From Chamaecrista fasciculata (Eukaryota > Streptophyta > Magnoliopsida > Fabales > Fabaceae): DNA of 64,000 nucleotides. This document shows positions 34,785 through 46,710 of this stretch, in pieces; the first letter of the stretch is position 1; the number at the start of each line of letters is the position of its first letter. Both the position numbers and the translations under genes were made by a program. The stretch spans positions 324,405 through 388,404 of the forward strand of contig QANZ01019395.1 in the NCBI GenBank assembly GCA_003254925.1, written 5' to 3'. Below the pieces are notes generated by a model that ran no database searches, was not told the DNA's origin, and was given only the letters and a program-made list of their open reading frames with translations.

Positions 34785-35130
34785 ATATATATTTACTAGT
34801 TGCTTTGCGTGCCCTAACGGGCACGCAAATATGTATATAAAATAAATAAGGGACTAAATTGTTAACTTAGTAGAGAAAGAGAGACCAAATAGTAAATTTT
34901 CTCTTATTTTTAATTTCATAGACTATAGTTTTAAACATGGACGACCAAAAAGGAGTGGAGCCATATAATATAAGATGTGTACTTCTCGTAAACATGTACG
35001 CTCTTTCCGGCTTAATTCTTCTTATTTCATCTAAACTACATACAATGATAGGGATAATATTATATATTATTTTTTTGAACAGGGGGTTAATGTTATATTA
35101 ATAATATATATAATCACAAATGCCACTAGT

Positions 35131-36117
35131 TAGGGATGGCAATTTATATCCTAAGTTAGGATATCCGTCCGAATACCGGATATCAGATACAAATACGGAT
35201 AGTGAAAATTAAATTTTTTTCGGATATTGGACGGATACGGATATTGCCCTCGGATATCCTATATCCGTCCGAAATAAACGGATATTTAGGGTATCCAATA
35301 TCCGATATCCTATTACTTATTTAATTTTTATATTTTACTTTTAATTTAACATTTTATATATAAATATTTAAATTTAATTAATTATATTCATATATNNNNN
35401 NNNNNNNNNNNNNNNNNNNNNNNNNNNNNNNNNNNNNNNNNNNNNNNNNNNNNNNNNNNNNNNNNNNNNNNNNNNNNNNNNNNNNNNNNNNNNNNNNNNN
35501 NNNNNNNNNNNNNNNNNNNNNNNNNNNNNNNNNNNNNNNNNNNNNNNNNNNNNNNNNNNNNNNNNNNNNNNNNNNNNNNNNNNNNNNNNNNNNNNNNNNN
35601 NNNNNNNNNNNNNNNNNNNNNNNNNNNNNNNNNNNNNNNNNNNNNNNNNNNNNNNNNNNNNNNNNNNNNNNNNNNNNNNNNNNNNNNNNNNNNNNNNNNN
35701 NNNNNNNNNNNNNNNNNNNNNNNNNNNNNNNNNNNNNNNNNNNNNNNNNNNNNNNNNNNNNNNNNNNNNNNNNNNTATATTTTTTAAAGAATCATATTTT
35801 AGTTATTTATATTTAATTTTTTATTTTAAAAAATAAATTTAAAATGTAAATAAATAATAATTTCATTTAATTATATTAGTTGGCGGATAATGGATATCGG
35901 GTACTCGATATATCCGATTTATAAAATAGGATATCCTATCCTATATCCATATTTTTTCGGATATTTCGGATATCCGTTGGATACCGGATATCGGATAGGG
36001 TGCGGATATGGATATTAATTTATCGGATACGGATAGGGTACGGATATTGGATATGATAAACAGATACGAATACGGATAGTGGCAAAACCACCGGATATCC
36101 ATCCGTTGCCATCCCTA
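35131..36117. mobile_element. Non-autonomous hAT element with perfect 8-bp target duplication
   Basis: The terminal inverted repeats are TAGGGATGGCAA and TTGCCATCCCTA. The flanks CCACTAGT at 35123-35130 and 36118-36125 are identical, the 8-bp duplication of hAT elements. The interior is full of GGATATCCG/CGGATAT words in both orientations, and no transposase is seen. An assembly gap of 380 N lies inside. The element is nested within the Helitron-like pair, so it is younger than that structure. Confidence 0.88.
35396..35775. other. Assembly gap (380 N)
   Basis: A run of N lies inside the hAT element, so its true length and inner content are unknown. Confidence 0.99.
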
Positions 36118-36634
36118 CCACTAGTTGTAGTTGTAGTTGATTTCAAATGTGAGACAGAGAAAAGCGTCCAAATATTTAAATTAACTAATTAAGAGGGGCG
36201 CCGACTTAATTGTGGCACATACAGGCTAATTAGGTTGACTTATAAGAACTAATTAGTAATTATTCCTTTTTTTTTTTGCCAGAATTAGTAATTATTCCTT
36301 AATTATGTATCTGTTAGTAATAAAATAGATTTGTAAATACAATTTTTCTTTTTTTCTTAAAAAAAAATGTTTCTTGTAATATGAGAACACTTCTCGTGCA
36401 TGTCTCTTGTTTTTTTCAGACCATTGATGCTACTCTTGCCTTCATTATTATTTGTGATATATATATTCTTATATTATATGGCTCCACCCCTTTGTGGTCG
36501 TCCTTTTTTCTCTATAATGTTGGAATTTATTCTTTTTAGGCCAAAATCTCACTTAGGTCCATAATATTTATTATCAATTTCATTTTGATCCCTAATATTT
36601 GCGTGCCCGTTAGGGCACGCAAAGCCCCTAGTAT

Positions 36635-37076
36635 ATAATATTCATGTGATGAATATGCTATTTTTTTAATTAAAATGTCTAAGTTATATGTCAAACTCTA
36701 ACATTAGATTTATTGCAATAATCTTTGTCTTCATATATAACTAAAAATAACGAAATAGCTTAAAATAAGAAAAAAACACGGTTATATGGAAAAGTTTAAT
36801 AAGTTAATTAATTCTTTCACAAAAAAAAAGTTAATTAATTGGCATAAGTATATATACTATAGTAAATGAATTTTATACTTTTATTGAATTATAGTGTACA
36901 TCAAAAGTAAAGAAATGGACAATATTTAGAAAAAAAATTAACTCCTATCAGTTAATTAATTAATTTATATAACTATATCAATATATAGAAGCAATTTGTT
37001 GTATAATTAAATATACAATACAAAATTAACATTGAGATGAAGCCACAAAGTGTTATAAAAGCAGTTATATATATAA
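36635..37076. other. AT-rich spacer
   Basis: No gene or element is recognised. Confidence 0.4.
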
Positions 37077-37834
37077 GGCCACAAGTTTATTTTAGTCCCT
37101 AATGTTTATCCTAAATTCTGTTTTGATCCATAATATTTTTTTGTTCTGTTTTGGTCGACCTTAATATTTTCTAGAAGTTTTGTTTTGGTCCTTATATTGA
37201 ATGTGGTTATATCTATCTTGTTTTAAATCCCGATGTAATGAAATTGGAGCTACAAATTACATTTGATGAGTTCTTTCTTTATCCAATTGGGGTCGTTAGC
37301 AAAGAAGATTATCAAGTCTCAAAGTAACCACTCATTTAATGAAGTTGGTCATCTATATCTCTCTCACTTCAAATTCGAATGTGATAAAACCAGAGTTACG
37401 AGTTACTCTTAACGAGTTCGTTCTCTATTGAGTTGAGATTGTTGACAAACGATGTCAAATAGTACTCCAAAAGTTGATATTGATGTTTTGACCAAACTTA
37501 CTTTCAAAGTATTATTTGACCTCATTTGTCAACAACGACCCAACTAGATAGAGAAAGTGATCGTCAAGAGTAACTTGTAGTTTCAATTTCATTGCATTTG
37601 AACTTAAGAAGAGAGATATATGACTAAATTCATGAAATAAGTTATCCATTTTCAAGCTCGATTTGACCTTATTTGACCTTAACTCGTAGCTCTAATTTCA
37701 TCGTATTAATATTCGAACTTGAAATGAGAGAGATATAACTATATTCAATAGTTAGGAACCAATTATAAAACTTACTAAGGACCAAAACGAAATTATGGTT
37801 AACATTAATTAAGGACCAAAATAGAGTTTTGGCC
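37077..37834. mobile_element. Hairpin (GGTCC-module) element
   Basis: The ends GGCCACAAGTTTATTTTAGTCC and GGACCAAAATAGAGTTTTGGCC are inverse matches. The inner modules are those of 33898-34784. The flanks TATATATAA and TGTATAAAA agree at 7 of 9 positions, so a 9-bp duplication is possible but not firm. Confidence 0.6.
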
Positions 37835-38518
37835 TGTATAAAAAGAATTGATTAGAGGTTTATTTAGATCTCATCAATTCCTATGTTCTACCCAAAAAAT
37901 AATACTTAGATTCATAAAATATACGTCTGCCTCTCTGAAAATGGATCTACAACGACCAGTTTTTGACCCCACATTTATTGTAATTCCAAGTCCCCCATAT
38001 TAATCAATTGACATCAATTAATGTTAATTTCCGATGGAGGGGAAGAAGTAACAGTAAATCTAGAGTTGGAGAGTGATTACTGATTAAGAAGAAGTTGAGA
38101 ATAAAAGGACAATGGGCAAAATAAAGCAACCCTCACATCAATAAAGTAAATAAAAAAAAAAAGTTAGGAGCAAGTACTATAATTAATGCCAAATTGGATC
38201 TCTGTGTCATGATCATCTTTCTCTCCAAAACTGGACAAATTAAATGGGTTATTATCTCAGATCTCATGCCATTCAAAGAAACAACCAATTAAACACCTCA
38301 GCCCAAAAACATCTTTAACAACCCCACAATAATCCCCTCAAATAAAAAACTTATTACACATAATTAATTTGTGCCAATTCATATATAAAATTAATTAAAT
38401 TAATTAAATATCCCACACTCACACTCACCTCGATCACATATATATGCATGTTCACACTATACTCATATATATATATATAAGCATCTATCAAGCAGCCTCA
38501 ACTTTTCCTTTCATCATT

Positions 38519-38549
<31 letters not shown>

Positions 38550-38587
38550 TTGCTTTCCTTAATTCTTCCAAACATATTTTGGCAATT
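37835..38587 (+). promoter_or_regulatory. Promoter and 5' UTR of the ABCB transporter
   Basis: AT-rich upstream DNA with TATATA runs around 38435-38480, and a CT dinucleotide run at 38521-38545 in the probable 5' UTR. An in-frame ATG at 38444 would add 48 residues of simple TA/CT-encoded sequence. The ATG at 38588 is preferred because the family's N terminus starts there. Confidence 0.45.
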
Positions 38588-41500
38588 ATGAGTTCTTCCT
38601 CATCAGAAGAAAAAGAGAAGAAAGCATCAAAGGGAGATCAGAAAAGGAAAGATGAATTAAGAGGGTCGTCTAATATAGTTGTAATTTTCAGATATGCTGA
38701 TTGGATTGATGTGTTGCTAATGTTGTTGGGTGGTTTGGGAGCAATAGGAGACGGCATGTCCACAAACGTCTTGCTTGTGTTTGCTAGCCGAATCATGAAC
38801 AGTTTGGGATATGGTCACAATCAACAACACTCAAATACTAGTGCAAAATTTTTCATGTCTGAGGTTGAAAAGGTATATATATTACGAATAATTCTATACA
38901 TATAAATTGACTCCATCTCATGGATACATATATATATTTAGTTACTTCAGATCACCTTTTTTAATTAATTTTTCCTTATATATATATATTCTCTTTCTAT
39001 ACATCTCTTTCTAACTCTAGCTCTAATTAATTAAGATCTGTTATTAATTTTTCTTCTTTGCTTTATTGTGTACAGTGCAGTTTATATTTTGTGTACTTGG
39101 GATTAGCAGTCATGGTGTTGGCCTTCATGGGTAAATCCAAATTAAAGCTGCTTTAATTTGTTCTCTTTCCTACTGTTTTTTTCTTAATATCTATAAACTA
39201 CTACGTACTAAAGTTCCAAAAGTTTTAGCATATCTAGATATATGTCTATATATAGAGAGAGATAGAATATATTAGCTAGCTAGTTATAGCATCTAACTGC
39301 ACCAGGCATGATTTCCACTAAGGGGGCATCGATCCTCACTTTCTCTTTTTTGATGATCAATTAGGTCATTTATATATGTTGTGTATATGAAACCCTAAAA
39401 TCTCCACTTTCTCATGAAATGAGAAAAAAAAGGGGACTAATTATTTAATTAACGAAATTTTCTCACGATTTCATTTTGAACCAAATACATATAATATAAG
39501 TCAAAATGAATTAAGTAGTATAATCAATTAATTGAATCTTGAATTTATATATATACAGAAGGGTATTGCTGGAGCAAAACAAGCGAGAGACAGGTGTTAA
39601 GAATTCGGTACAAGTATTTAGAAGCTGTGCTGAGACAAGAAGTGGGGTTCTTCACTTCTCAAGAATCAACCACTTCAGACATCATTAATAGCATCTCAAA
39701 GGACACTTCTCTCATCCAAGAACTCCTAAGTGAAAAGGTACACTTCTCTCATCTAACAATCTTATTCGAAATATTATCAGATATTAAATATGGACATATC
39801 TCTCTCATAAGATATTATCAGATATTATCGATTATTGATTAATTTTAACTTGTGGATCATCATGATCATTATATCATTGATTCAGGTGCCTCTATTCTTG
39901 ATGCATTCATCCTCGTTCATCTCAGGGATTGCATTCTCCACATACTTCTCATGGAGGCTAGCAATAGCAGCCTACCCAACAGTGCTTCTTCTGATAATCC
40001 CAGGAATGTTGTATGGGAAATACCTAATTTTGTTGTCAAAGAAGTCCCAGAAAGAGTATGGGAAGGCAAATGCAATAGTAGAACAAGCCCTAAGTTCCAT
40101 AAAGACAGTGTATTCATTCACAGCGGAGAAGAGAATGATGGAGAGATATTCAATGATATTGGAGACAACTTCAAGGCTTGGAATCAAACAAGGCATAGCA
40201 AAGGGTTTGGCTGTGGGAAGCACAGGATTGTCTTTTGCAATTTGGGCTTTTATGGCTTGGTATGGAAGTCGCTTGGTCATGTACAAAGGTGAAAGTGGTG
40301 GAAGGGTATATGCAGCTTCAATTTCCTTCATCATGAGTGGACTGTACGTATATTTTATTAATTAATAGTGATCTTATATAGAATTAAGCCTAATCAATCT
40401 ATTTTGGTTATGATCATATATCAATTACTGTAGTTTTAGTAACGCATAATATATATTAGCTAGCTAGCTAGTAATTAGTTATTGAAAGTGTGAGGGGTGT
40501 GTAATTAGCTGATTCTATCTTCCACTTATTTTTCATGAGTTTTTATTTGGCTAGCTCTTAATTAATTTCTATCACTAATTAATTAAGATATATATATATA
40601 TATATATATATTAGTGTAATTAAGAAAAACTCAGCTATAAATATAAAATGGTTGATTTGCTGGTTGACATAATAATTTACTTAATTGATCACTAGAGCTT
40701 TTGATGAGTGAGTAGAATTTTGAAATGGTTATTAATCTAATTAACTAAAACTGCTCACAATCAATATATATCACTTTAATTTGTTTTTAGCATATACCTT
40801 GCTAGTATTTATTAATTATTAGGCTAGCTATTTCAACAGTATTATGATTCGGTAGTAATTTTTTTTTTTACAATTTATTTATCATCATTTTAATTATTAC
40901 TTTTTTTTAAAGAAAAAATCTTGAGACATTATTATAGTATGATTAGAAAGCTTTATAGAGAAATTCAACAATATTCTCCAAGGGAAGAAAGAGTAGAGAA
41001 GATTTATATATAGTACTGTCCCATTGTGCATCATATCGAATCAAGAGAGAATTGAAGCTCCCACATACTTATTAATGATGTATATCTTTGAGAACCACCA
41101 ACATGTTTTTGGTAGTCTCCACTCTCCAGTACAAAAGTCATAACTAGTGTCTTTGAAGTTAAAGAAAGTAGGCTGAAAATAATGTGTGGCATCTAACTTT
41201 ACTTGGGATAATGCTCACAAAAGTGTCTCTTAAAGCTTTCTCATGATTAGCAGTGCCACTGAACTTTAAAAGAAAAGGTTGCTATATACATATAAACACT
41301 ACAAAGATAATTAATGTGAGGATCTGTCTTTTCAAAAAACAAATTGAGAAAAAGTGTTGAGTATAAAGTTAGACTAGTTTACAGAGAGCTTAACCTCTTA
41401 AGAAGTCGAGTGGTCTCGTATCCTTTTATGTTGCACTTTTGATCCTATATCTTTTGGTTAGGTTGCATATTTGATCCCATATCTTTGGGTTAGATGCAGA

Positions 41501-44500
41501 ATCAATTTCATATCTTTGGGTCAGGTGAGACCTGAAAGTAGAATCTTTTACAAATATATGGGACCAATTCTACAACTTGACCATGACGCTAAAAGTGCAA
41601 CAAAAAAGATACAGGACTAAATTGAGACCTGAGAAAAAAATCGATATGGGATCAAAAGGGAACTTCAACCTTTTGAAAAATGTGTAGGACCAATGGTAAT
41701 TTGAGTTTCAAAAAATGCATCTTCTCTCTATAAACATGGTTCCTAAACAATCTTATATACTTTAAAGGATCAAATAATCACATAATAATTTGGTTCTAAG
41801 TATATAATCATTGACTGCTTTGTGGTTGTCTCTAGTCCTTAATTAAGTATAAAAAATAAGTTACAGTGATCTTTGATTTGCTCTGACAATTTTCTTTATC
41901 TTCAATAATAGCACCATGCATATATAGTCCTCTATATATATTATCCATATATACAAATTAAGGTTCTTCCAAAAGTTGATAATGCATTAGTTGTTTGACA
42001 TTAATCTTCTTTTAAAACTTGAGGTAGAGGGACTAATAGATAGTAATCCTCAAGAGTGTTTTAATCATTTTCTCGCTTCTACAGTATTTTGAAGTTAAGC
42101 TATATACAATATACAGACGAATTCTTTGACCCAAAAGAAAGAAAAATGACATATATAATATGGTGGTAGTGATCAAATTAAAACTAGTCCTATCAATATA
42201 TTATTAGTTAATTATAAATTCATAATAGTTGAGTTATGCTCTAAAAAAAAAGATGGTTGGTTGTCTGATATCAATTATCTCTCATTCTTAAAAGTATAAT
42301 TGAGACTGATATATTAATAAGGTATTTATTCTTTTATATCATGATGATCAATAATGAAATGTAATTGTAATATTATTGCAGATCCCTTGGAGTGGCACTT
42401 CCTGATCTGAAGTACTTCACAGAATCATCTGTTGCTGCTTCAAGAATATTTGAGATGATTGACAGAATACCAACAATAGATAGTGAAGACACAAAAGGAG
42501 AAATATTAGAGTGCATGAGTGGCACACTGGAATTTCAAAATGTCCAATTCACATACCCTTCTCGTCCAGATTCAATTGTTCTTAAGGATTTCAACCTCAA
42601 AGTCGAAGCCGGGAAAACCGTGGCTCTTGTCGGTGCAAGTGGCAGTGGAAAGTCCACTGCAATAGCACTAGTGCAAAGATTTTATGATGCAGATGAAGGT
42701 GTTGTGTGGGTTGATGGTGTAGACATAAGAAATTTACAATTGAAATGGGTGAGAGGGAAAATGGGACTTGTGAGTCAAGAACCTGCATTATTTGGGACTT
42801 CTGTGAAAGAGAATATCATGTTTGGGAAGCCTGATGCTACAATGGATGAAGTTGTTGCTGCAGCCACGGCTGCAAATGCTCATAACTTCATAAGGCAGCT
42901 TCCTCAAGGTTATGAAACTAAGGTGAGAGCAGTAACTTAAGGGTTCTGATCTATTCTACTAGTAATAATGAACAAGTTTATATATATATATATGGCTAAA
43001 ATACAAAAAAACTCCCCTTAATTTTATTCAGTGTGCAAAAAGCCACCATGAACTTTGAAAAGTGATGTGAGAGCCCTGAACTTTTGATTTTCTTCAAATA
43101 ACCCCTTTTGTTAAGATTTAAATTCAAAAGAATCAATTTTCTTTGCAATTTTATGATTGTGGTTGTATTTTACATTGATTCAACGTTCAAATTAATTATT
43201 GTTGTAATTAACAGTATCTAATAAAAGAATGAAACTTTAAACAAAAGGGGTTATTATTTTCATAATGCAAAATCAAAAGTTCATGGAGTCTTTCGTCATT
43301 TTTCAGTGTTTACACTGAATAAAGTTTAGAAAGGTTTTGTGCATTTTACCATATATGTATATTTATATATGATAGTTGCTAATTGACCTTGTTCAATGTG
43401 ATAAACTAGATTGGAGAAAGAGGGGCACTTCTATCAGGTGGTCAAAAGCAGAGAATAGCCATTGCAAGAGCCATTATAAGGAATCCTGTGATTCTCCTAC
43501 TTGATGAAGCAACTAGTGCTCTTGATTCTGAATCAGAATTACTAGTTCAGAATGCCCTTGATCAGGCCTCCATGGGAAGGACCACATTGGTATGTATGTA
43601 CACAAGTTAAAATGAATCACAATTCACAATTATGAAGCATGCTGCTATATATTCAATAAACCATAACTAGCATGTTTAGTTATACAAATAATCTAACATT
43701 TACTCATCATGCATAAATGGCCAGGTTGTTTCTCACAAGCTATCAACCATTCGAAACGCGGACCTCATAGCGGTTGTCAGTGGTGGCTGCATCATTGAAA
43801 CAGGTACTCACAATGAACTCATGAACAGCCCAAATGGCCACTATGCAAAACTAGCAAATTTACAAAGGCAATTGAGATGTGAGGAGCAAGAACAAAATCC
43901 AGAAATAGGTGTTTCTTCTGTGACAAGAAGTAGTGGGGGTAGACCAAGTACTGCTAAATCTAGTCCTGCCTTCTTTTTAAAATCACCACTTCCTGATAAA
44001 ACTATTCTGTCGTTTGAGTCTTATCCTCCGCCTTCTTTATCAAGGCTTCTTTCTCTGAATGCTCCTGAGTGGAAACAAGGTCTGATTGGAAGTCTCTCAG
44101 CTATAGCCTTTGGCTCCATTCAGCCCATATATGCTTTAACCATTGGGGGTATGATTTCTGCATTTTTTGTTCAAAGTCATGAGGAAATGAGTCATCGGAT
44201 CCGAACCTACTGCCTTATTTTCTCTTCGTTGACCCTTGCTTCTTTAGTTCTCAATCTCTTCCAACACTACAATTTTGCTTATATGGGAGAGAAACTAACA
44301 AAGAGGGTCAGGATAAGAATGCTAGAGAAGATCTTGACCTTTGAAACTGCTTGGTTTGATGAGGAACAGAACTCCAGTGGAGCCTTATGCTCAAGGCTGA
44401 GCAATGAGGCTTCCATGGTCAAATCACTCGTCGCAGACCGAGTCTCCTTAATCGTTCAAACCACTTCTGCCGTCACGATTGCAATGATCATTGGGCTTGT

Positions 44501-46710
44501 TGTAGCTTGGAAGCTTGCTCTTGTCATGATAGCAGTGCAGCCACTCACAATACTTTGCTTCTATACAAGAAAAGTGCTGCTCTCCACACTTTCGACCAAT
44601 TTTGTTAAGGCTCAGAATCAAAGCACACAAATTGCAGTGGAAGCTGTTTATAATCACAAGATTGTGATTTCATTTGGAAGCAACAGGAAAGTAGTGCAAC
44701 TATTTGATGAGGCTCAAGAGGCTCCAAGGAAGGAAGCCAGAAAGAAGTCATGGCTAGCCGGGATAGGAATGGGTTCTGCCCAGTGCCTAACCTTCATGTC
44801 ATGGGCTTTAGATTTCTGGTTTGGTGGGAAATTAGTGCAAAAAGGAGAAATATCAGCAGGGGATGTGTTCAAGACTTTTTTTGTATTGGTGAGTACAGGA
44901 AAGGTCATAGCTGAAGCTGGAAGCATGACTTCTGATCTTGCAAAGAGCTCAGCAGCAGTGGCTTCAGTGTTTGGGATTCTTGACCGCCAATCACTAATTC
45001 CCAAGGTAATTAACATTAACTTTTCAAATTTCAGACTGTGATTAAGGTCTATAGATGATGAAGTTCATCTGCTCATAAAGTTGATGAAGTTCATTTTTAT
45101 TGGTACACAATTATGCCATGTCATCTAAATTTTTAAAATTTTGCCATCTTAATGCACTATCTTAATTGAACTTCAACAACTTCATGGCTTTGTAAACTTA
45201 ACCTTGCTGAGATGTTATTTTTTTTAAACTAGAATAGTGATGGCAGCAGTGGGTGCAAATTGGAGAAGATGAGTGGAAAAATAGAGATGAAGAATGTAGA
45301 TTTTTGCTATCCAAGCAGGCCAGGGACACCGATATTGCGCAAATTTTGCTTGGAGGTGAAGGCAGGAACAAGTGTTGGGGTAGTGGGGAAAAGTGGATGT
45401 GGAAAATCAACAGTGATTGCTTTGATTCAAAGGTTCTATGATGTTGAGAGAGGAGCCATCAAAGTGGATGGGGTGGACATAAGAGAACTAGACATCCATT
45501 GGTATAGACAGCACACAGCACTAGTTAGCCAAGAGCCTGTTCTCTATTCAGGAAGCATACGTGATAACATCATGTTTGGGAAGCAAGAAGCATCAGAGAA
45601 TGAAGTAGTGGAGGCTGCAAGAGCTGCCAATGCTCATGACTTCATCTCGTAAGTATTCAATCTCAACTCATATAACAAGAGAGTCTGAAAGAAATATATG
45701 ATTCAGATTTAAGAGAGTGAATGCAATGTATGTTGTAAATTGTTTACTTGTGTGTTAAATAAAATCTAAATAAAGAGAAAAGTGAGTCTCACGCCACCAC
45801 TAAGTAATCGCAGTTGAAAATTGACGAGTTGTTTTGTTAAAATTATTCGGTCAAAGTGCAAATTTGGTCTCATATCTTTTGTTGAGTTCTCATTTGGTCC
45901 TGTATCTTTTTTTGTTACACTTTTGATCCCATATTTTTGCAAAAGGTCCCAACTTGGTCCCATATCATTTTTGGTCTCATATCTTTTGGTCAAATTGCAG
46001 AATTGGTCCCATATCTTTACTAAAGGATCAACTAATAGTTGATTCTTTTGTAAAGATATGAGACCACTTATGCACCTAATCCAAAGATATAGGACCAATT
46101 CTACAATTGATCCAAAGATATGAGACAAAATCTGTAACAAAAAAAGATATTGGACCAAATTGGGAACTGACCTAAAGATATGAGACCAAAAGTGCAACAA
46201 AAAAAGATATGGGACCAATTTGGAAATTGAGCAAAAGATATGGGATCAAATTTTCACTGTGACCAAATTATTTTTTATATTTATCATTGTTATTTTCTAA
46301 TTCAAATTACTTATCTGAAAAGTGTTCATGTTAATGGTGATTGCAATTTGCAATGCAGATCACTGAAAGATGGGTATGAAACAGAGTGTGGAGAAAGAGG
46401 AGTACAATTATCAGGAGGGCAGAAGCAGAGAATAGCAATTGCAAGAGCCATAATTAGGAATCCAACGATTCTGCTGTTAGATGAGGCAACAAGTGCTTTG
46501 GATGTACAATCAGAACAAGTAGTGCAAGAAGCACTTGATAGAATAATGGTAGGAAGAAGCACCATTGTGGTGGCACATAGGATTAACACCATCAAAGAGC
46601 TTCACTCAATTGCTTATGTTTCAGAAGGTAAGGTTTTGGAGCAAGGAACATATGCACACCTTTGGCACAAGAAAGCTGCATTTTTCAAACTTGCCTCCCA
46701 TCAAACTTAA
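38588..46710 (+). CDS. ABC transporter B family member, full-size (ABCB8-like)
   Basis: This is a plasma-membrane-type P-glycoprotein pump powered by ATP. Nine coding exons: 38588-38872, 39076-39130, 39559-39737, 39886-40343, 42382-42922, 43410-43589, 43725-45005, 45233-45648, 46359-46710, giving 1248 residues in frame. The order is TMD1-NBD1-TMD2-NBD2. NBD1 has Walker [10 protein letters not shown] (about 409), signature LSGGQKQR (about 514) and Walker [16 protein letters not shown]2 has GKSGCGKST (about 1045), LSGGQKQR (about 1149) and the same Walker B. H-loop segments [10 protein letters not shown] and [10 protein letters not shown] are intact. The N terminus ([15 protein letters not shown] ... 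[23 protein letters not shown]) fits the ABCB8/15-22 branch. The substrate is unknown; relatives include auxin and alkaloid pumps. Introns 4, 5 and 8 hold repeats. Confidence 0.95.
41405..41685. mobile_element. Small hairpin element in ABCB intron 4
   Basis: TTGATCCTATATCTTTTGG-type modules on the left are mirrored by GATATGGGATCAAAAGGG on the right, as in the element at 45849. The ends are too worn to define a target duplication. TA microsatellites flank it in the same intron (for example 40589-40612). Confidence 0.5.
42994..43352. mobile_element. Small inverted-repeat element in ABCB intron 5
   Basis: The ends GGCTAAAATACAAAAAAAC and GTTTTGTGCATTTTACC are inverse matches. Inner blocks GAACTTTTGATTTT / AAAATCAAAAGTTC and ACCCCTTTTGTT / AACAAAAGGGGTT are also mirrored. 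Its flanks are TA-rich and give no reliable target duplication. It is MITE-like in size. Confidence 0.6.
45849..46264. mobile_element. Hairpin MULE in ABCB intron 8
   Basis: The ends GGTCAAAGTGCAAATTTGG and CAAATTTTCACTGTGACC are inverse matches. The interior has CATATCTTTTGGTC modules on one side and AAAGATATGGGACC modules on the other. The flanks AAATTATTC (45840-45848) and AAATTATTT (46265-46273) agree at 8 of 9 positions. It sits about 200 bp from the donor and 95 bp from the acceptor, leaving the splice sites intact. Confidence 0.72.

Larger units (their letters stand above)
34795..36634. mobile_element. Outward-facing pair of Helitron-like tails, interrupted by a hAT element
   Basis: On the plus strand the right end reads GCGTGCCCGTTAGGGCACGC, a perfect hairpin, then AAAGCCCCTAG before T at about 36633. 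That is the hairpin-plus-CTAG tail of Helitrons. The left end, on the minus strand, has the same hairpin followed by AAAGCAACTAG before T (about 34796). Further inside, the arms share GGACGACC and GGTGGAGCCATATAATATAAG-like blocks in inverse orientation. So either two related Helitron tails inserted tail-out, or a single element with inverted ends exists. No Rep/helicase sequence is visible, and 380 bases are unsequenced. Confidence 0.55.

Noticed and set aside
38444-38587. Upstream in-frame ATG extending the ABCB protein by 48 residues
   Set aside because: The extension is encoded by TA and CT repeats typical of a 5' UTR, and family members begin near the [12 protein letters not shown] start.
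39852-40334. Long frames on both strands over ABCB exon 4
   Set aside because: They are shadows of the coding frame [16 protein letters not shown] at 39886-40343.
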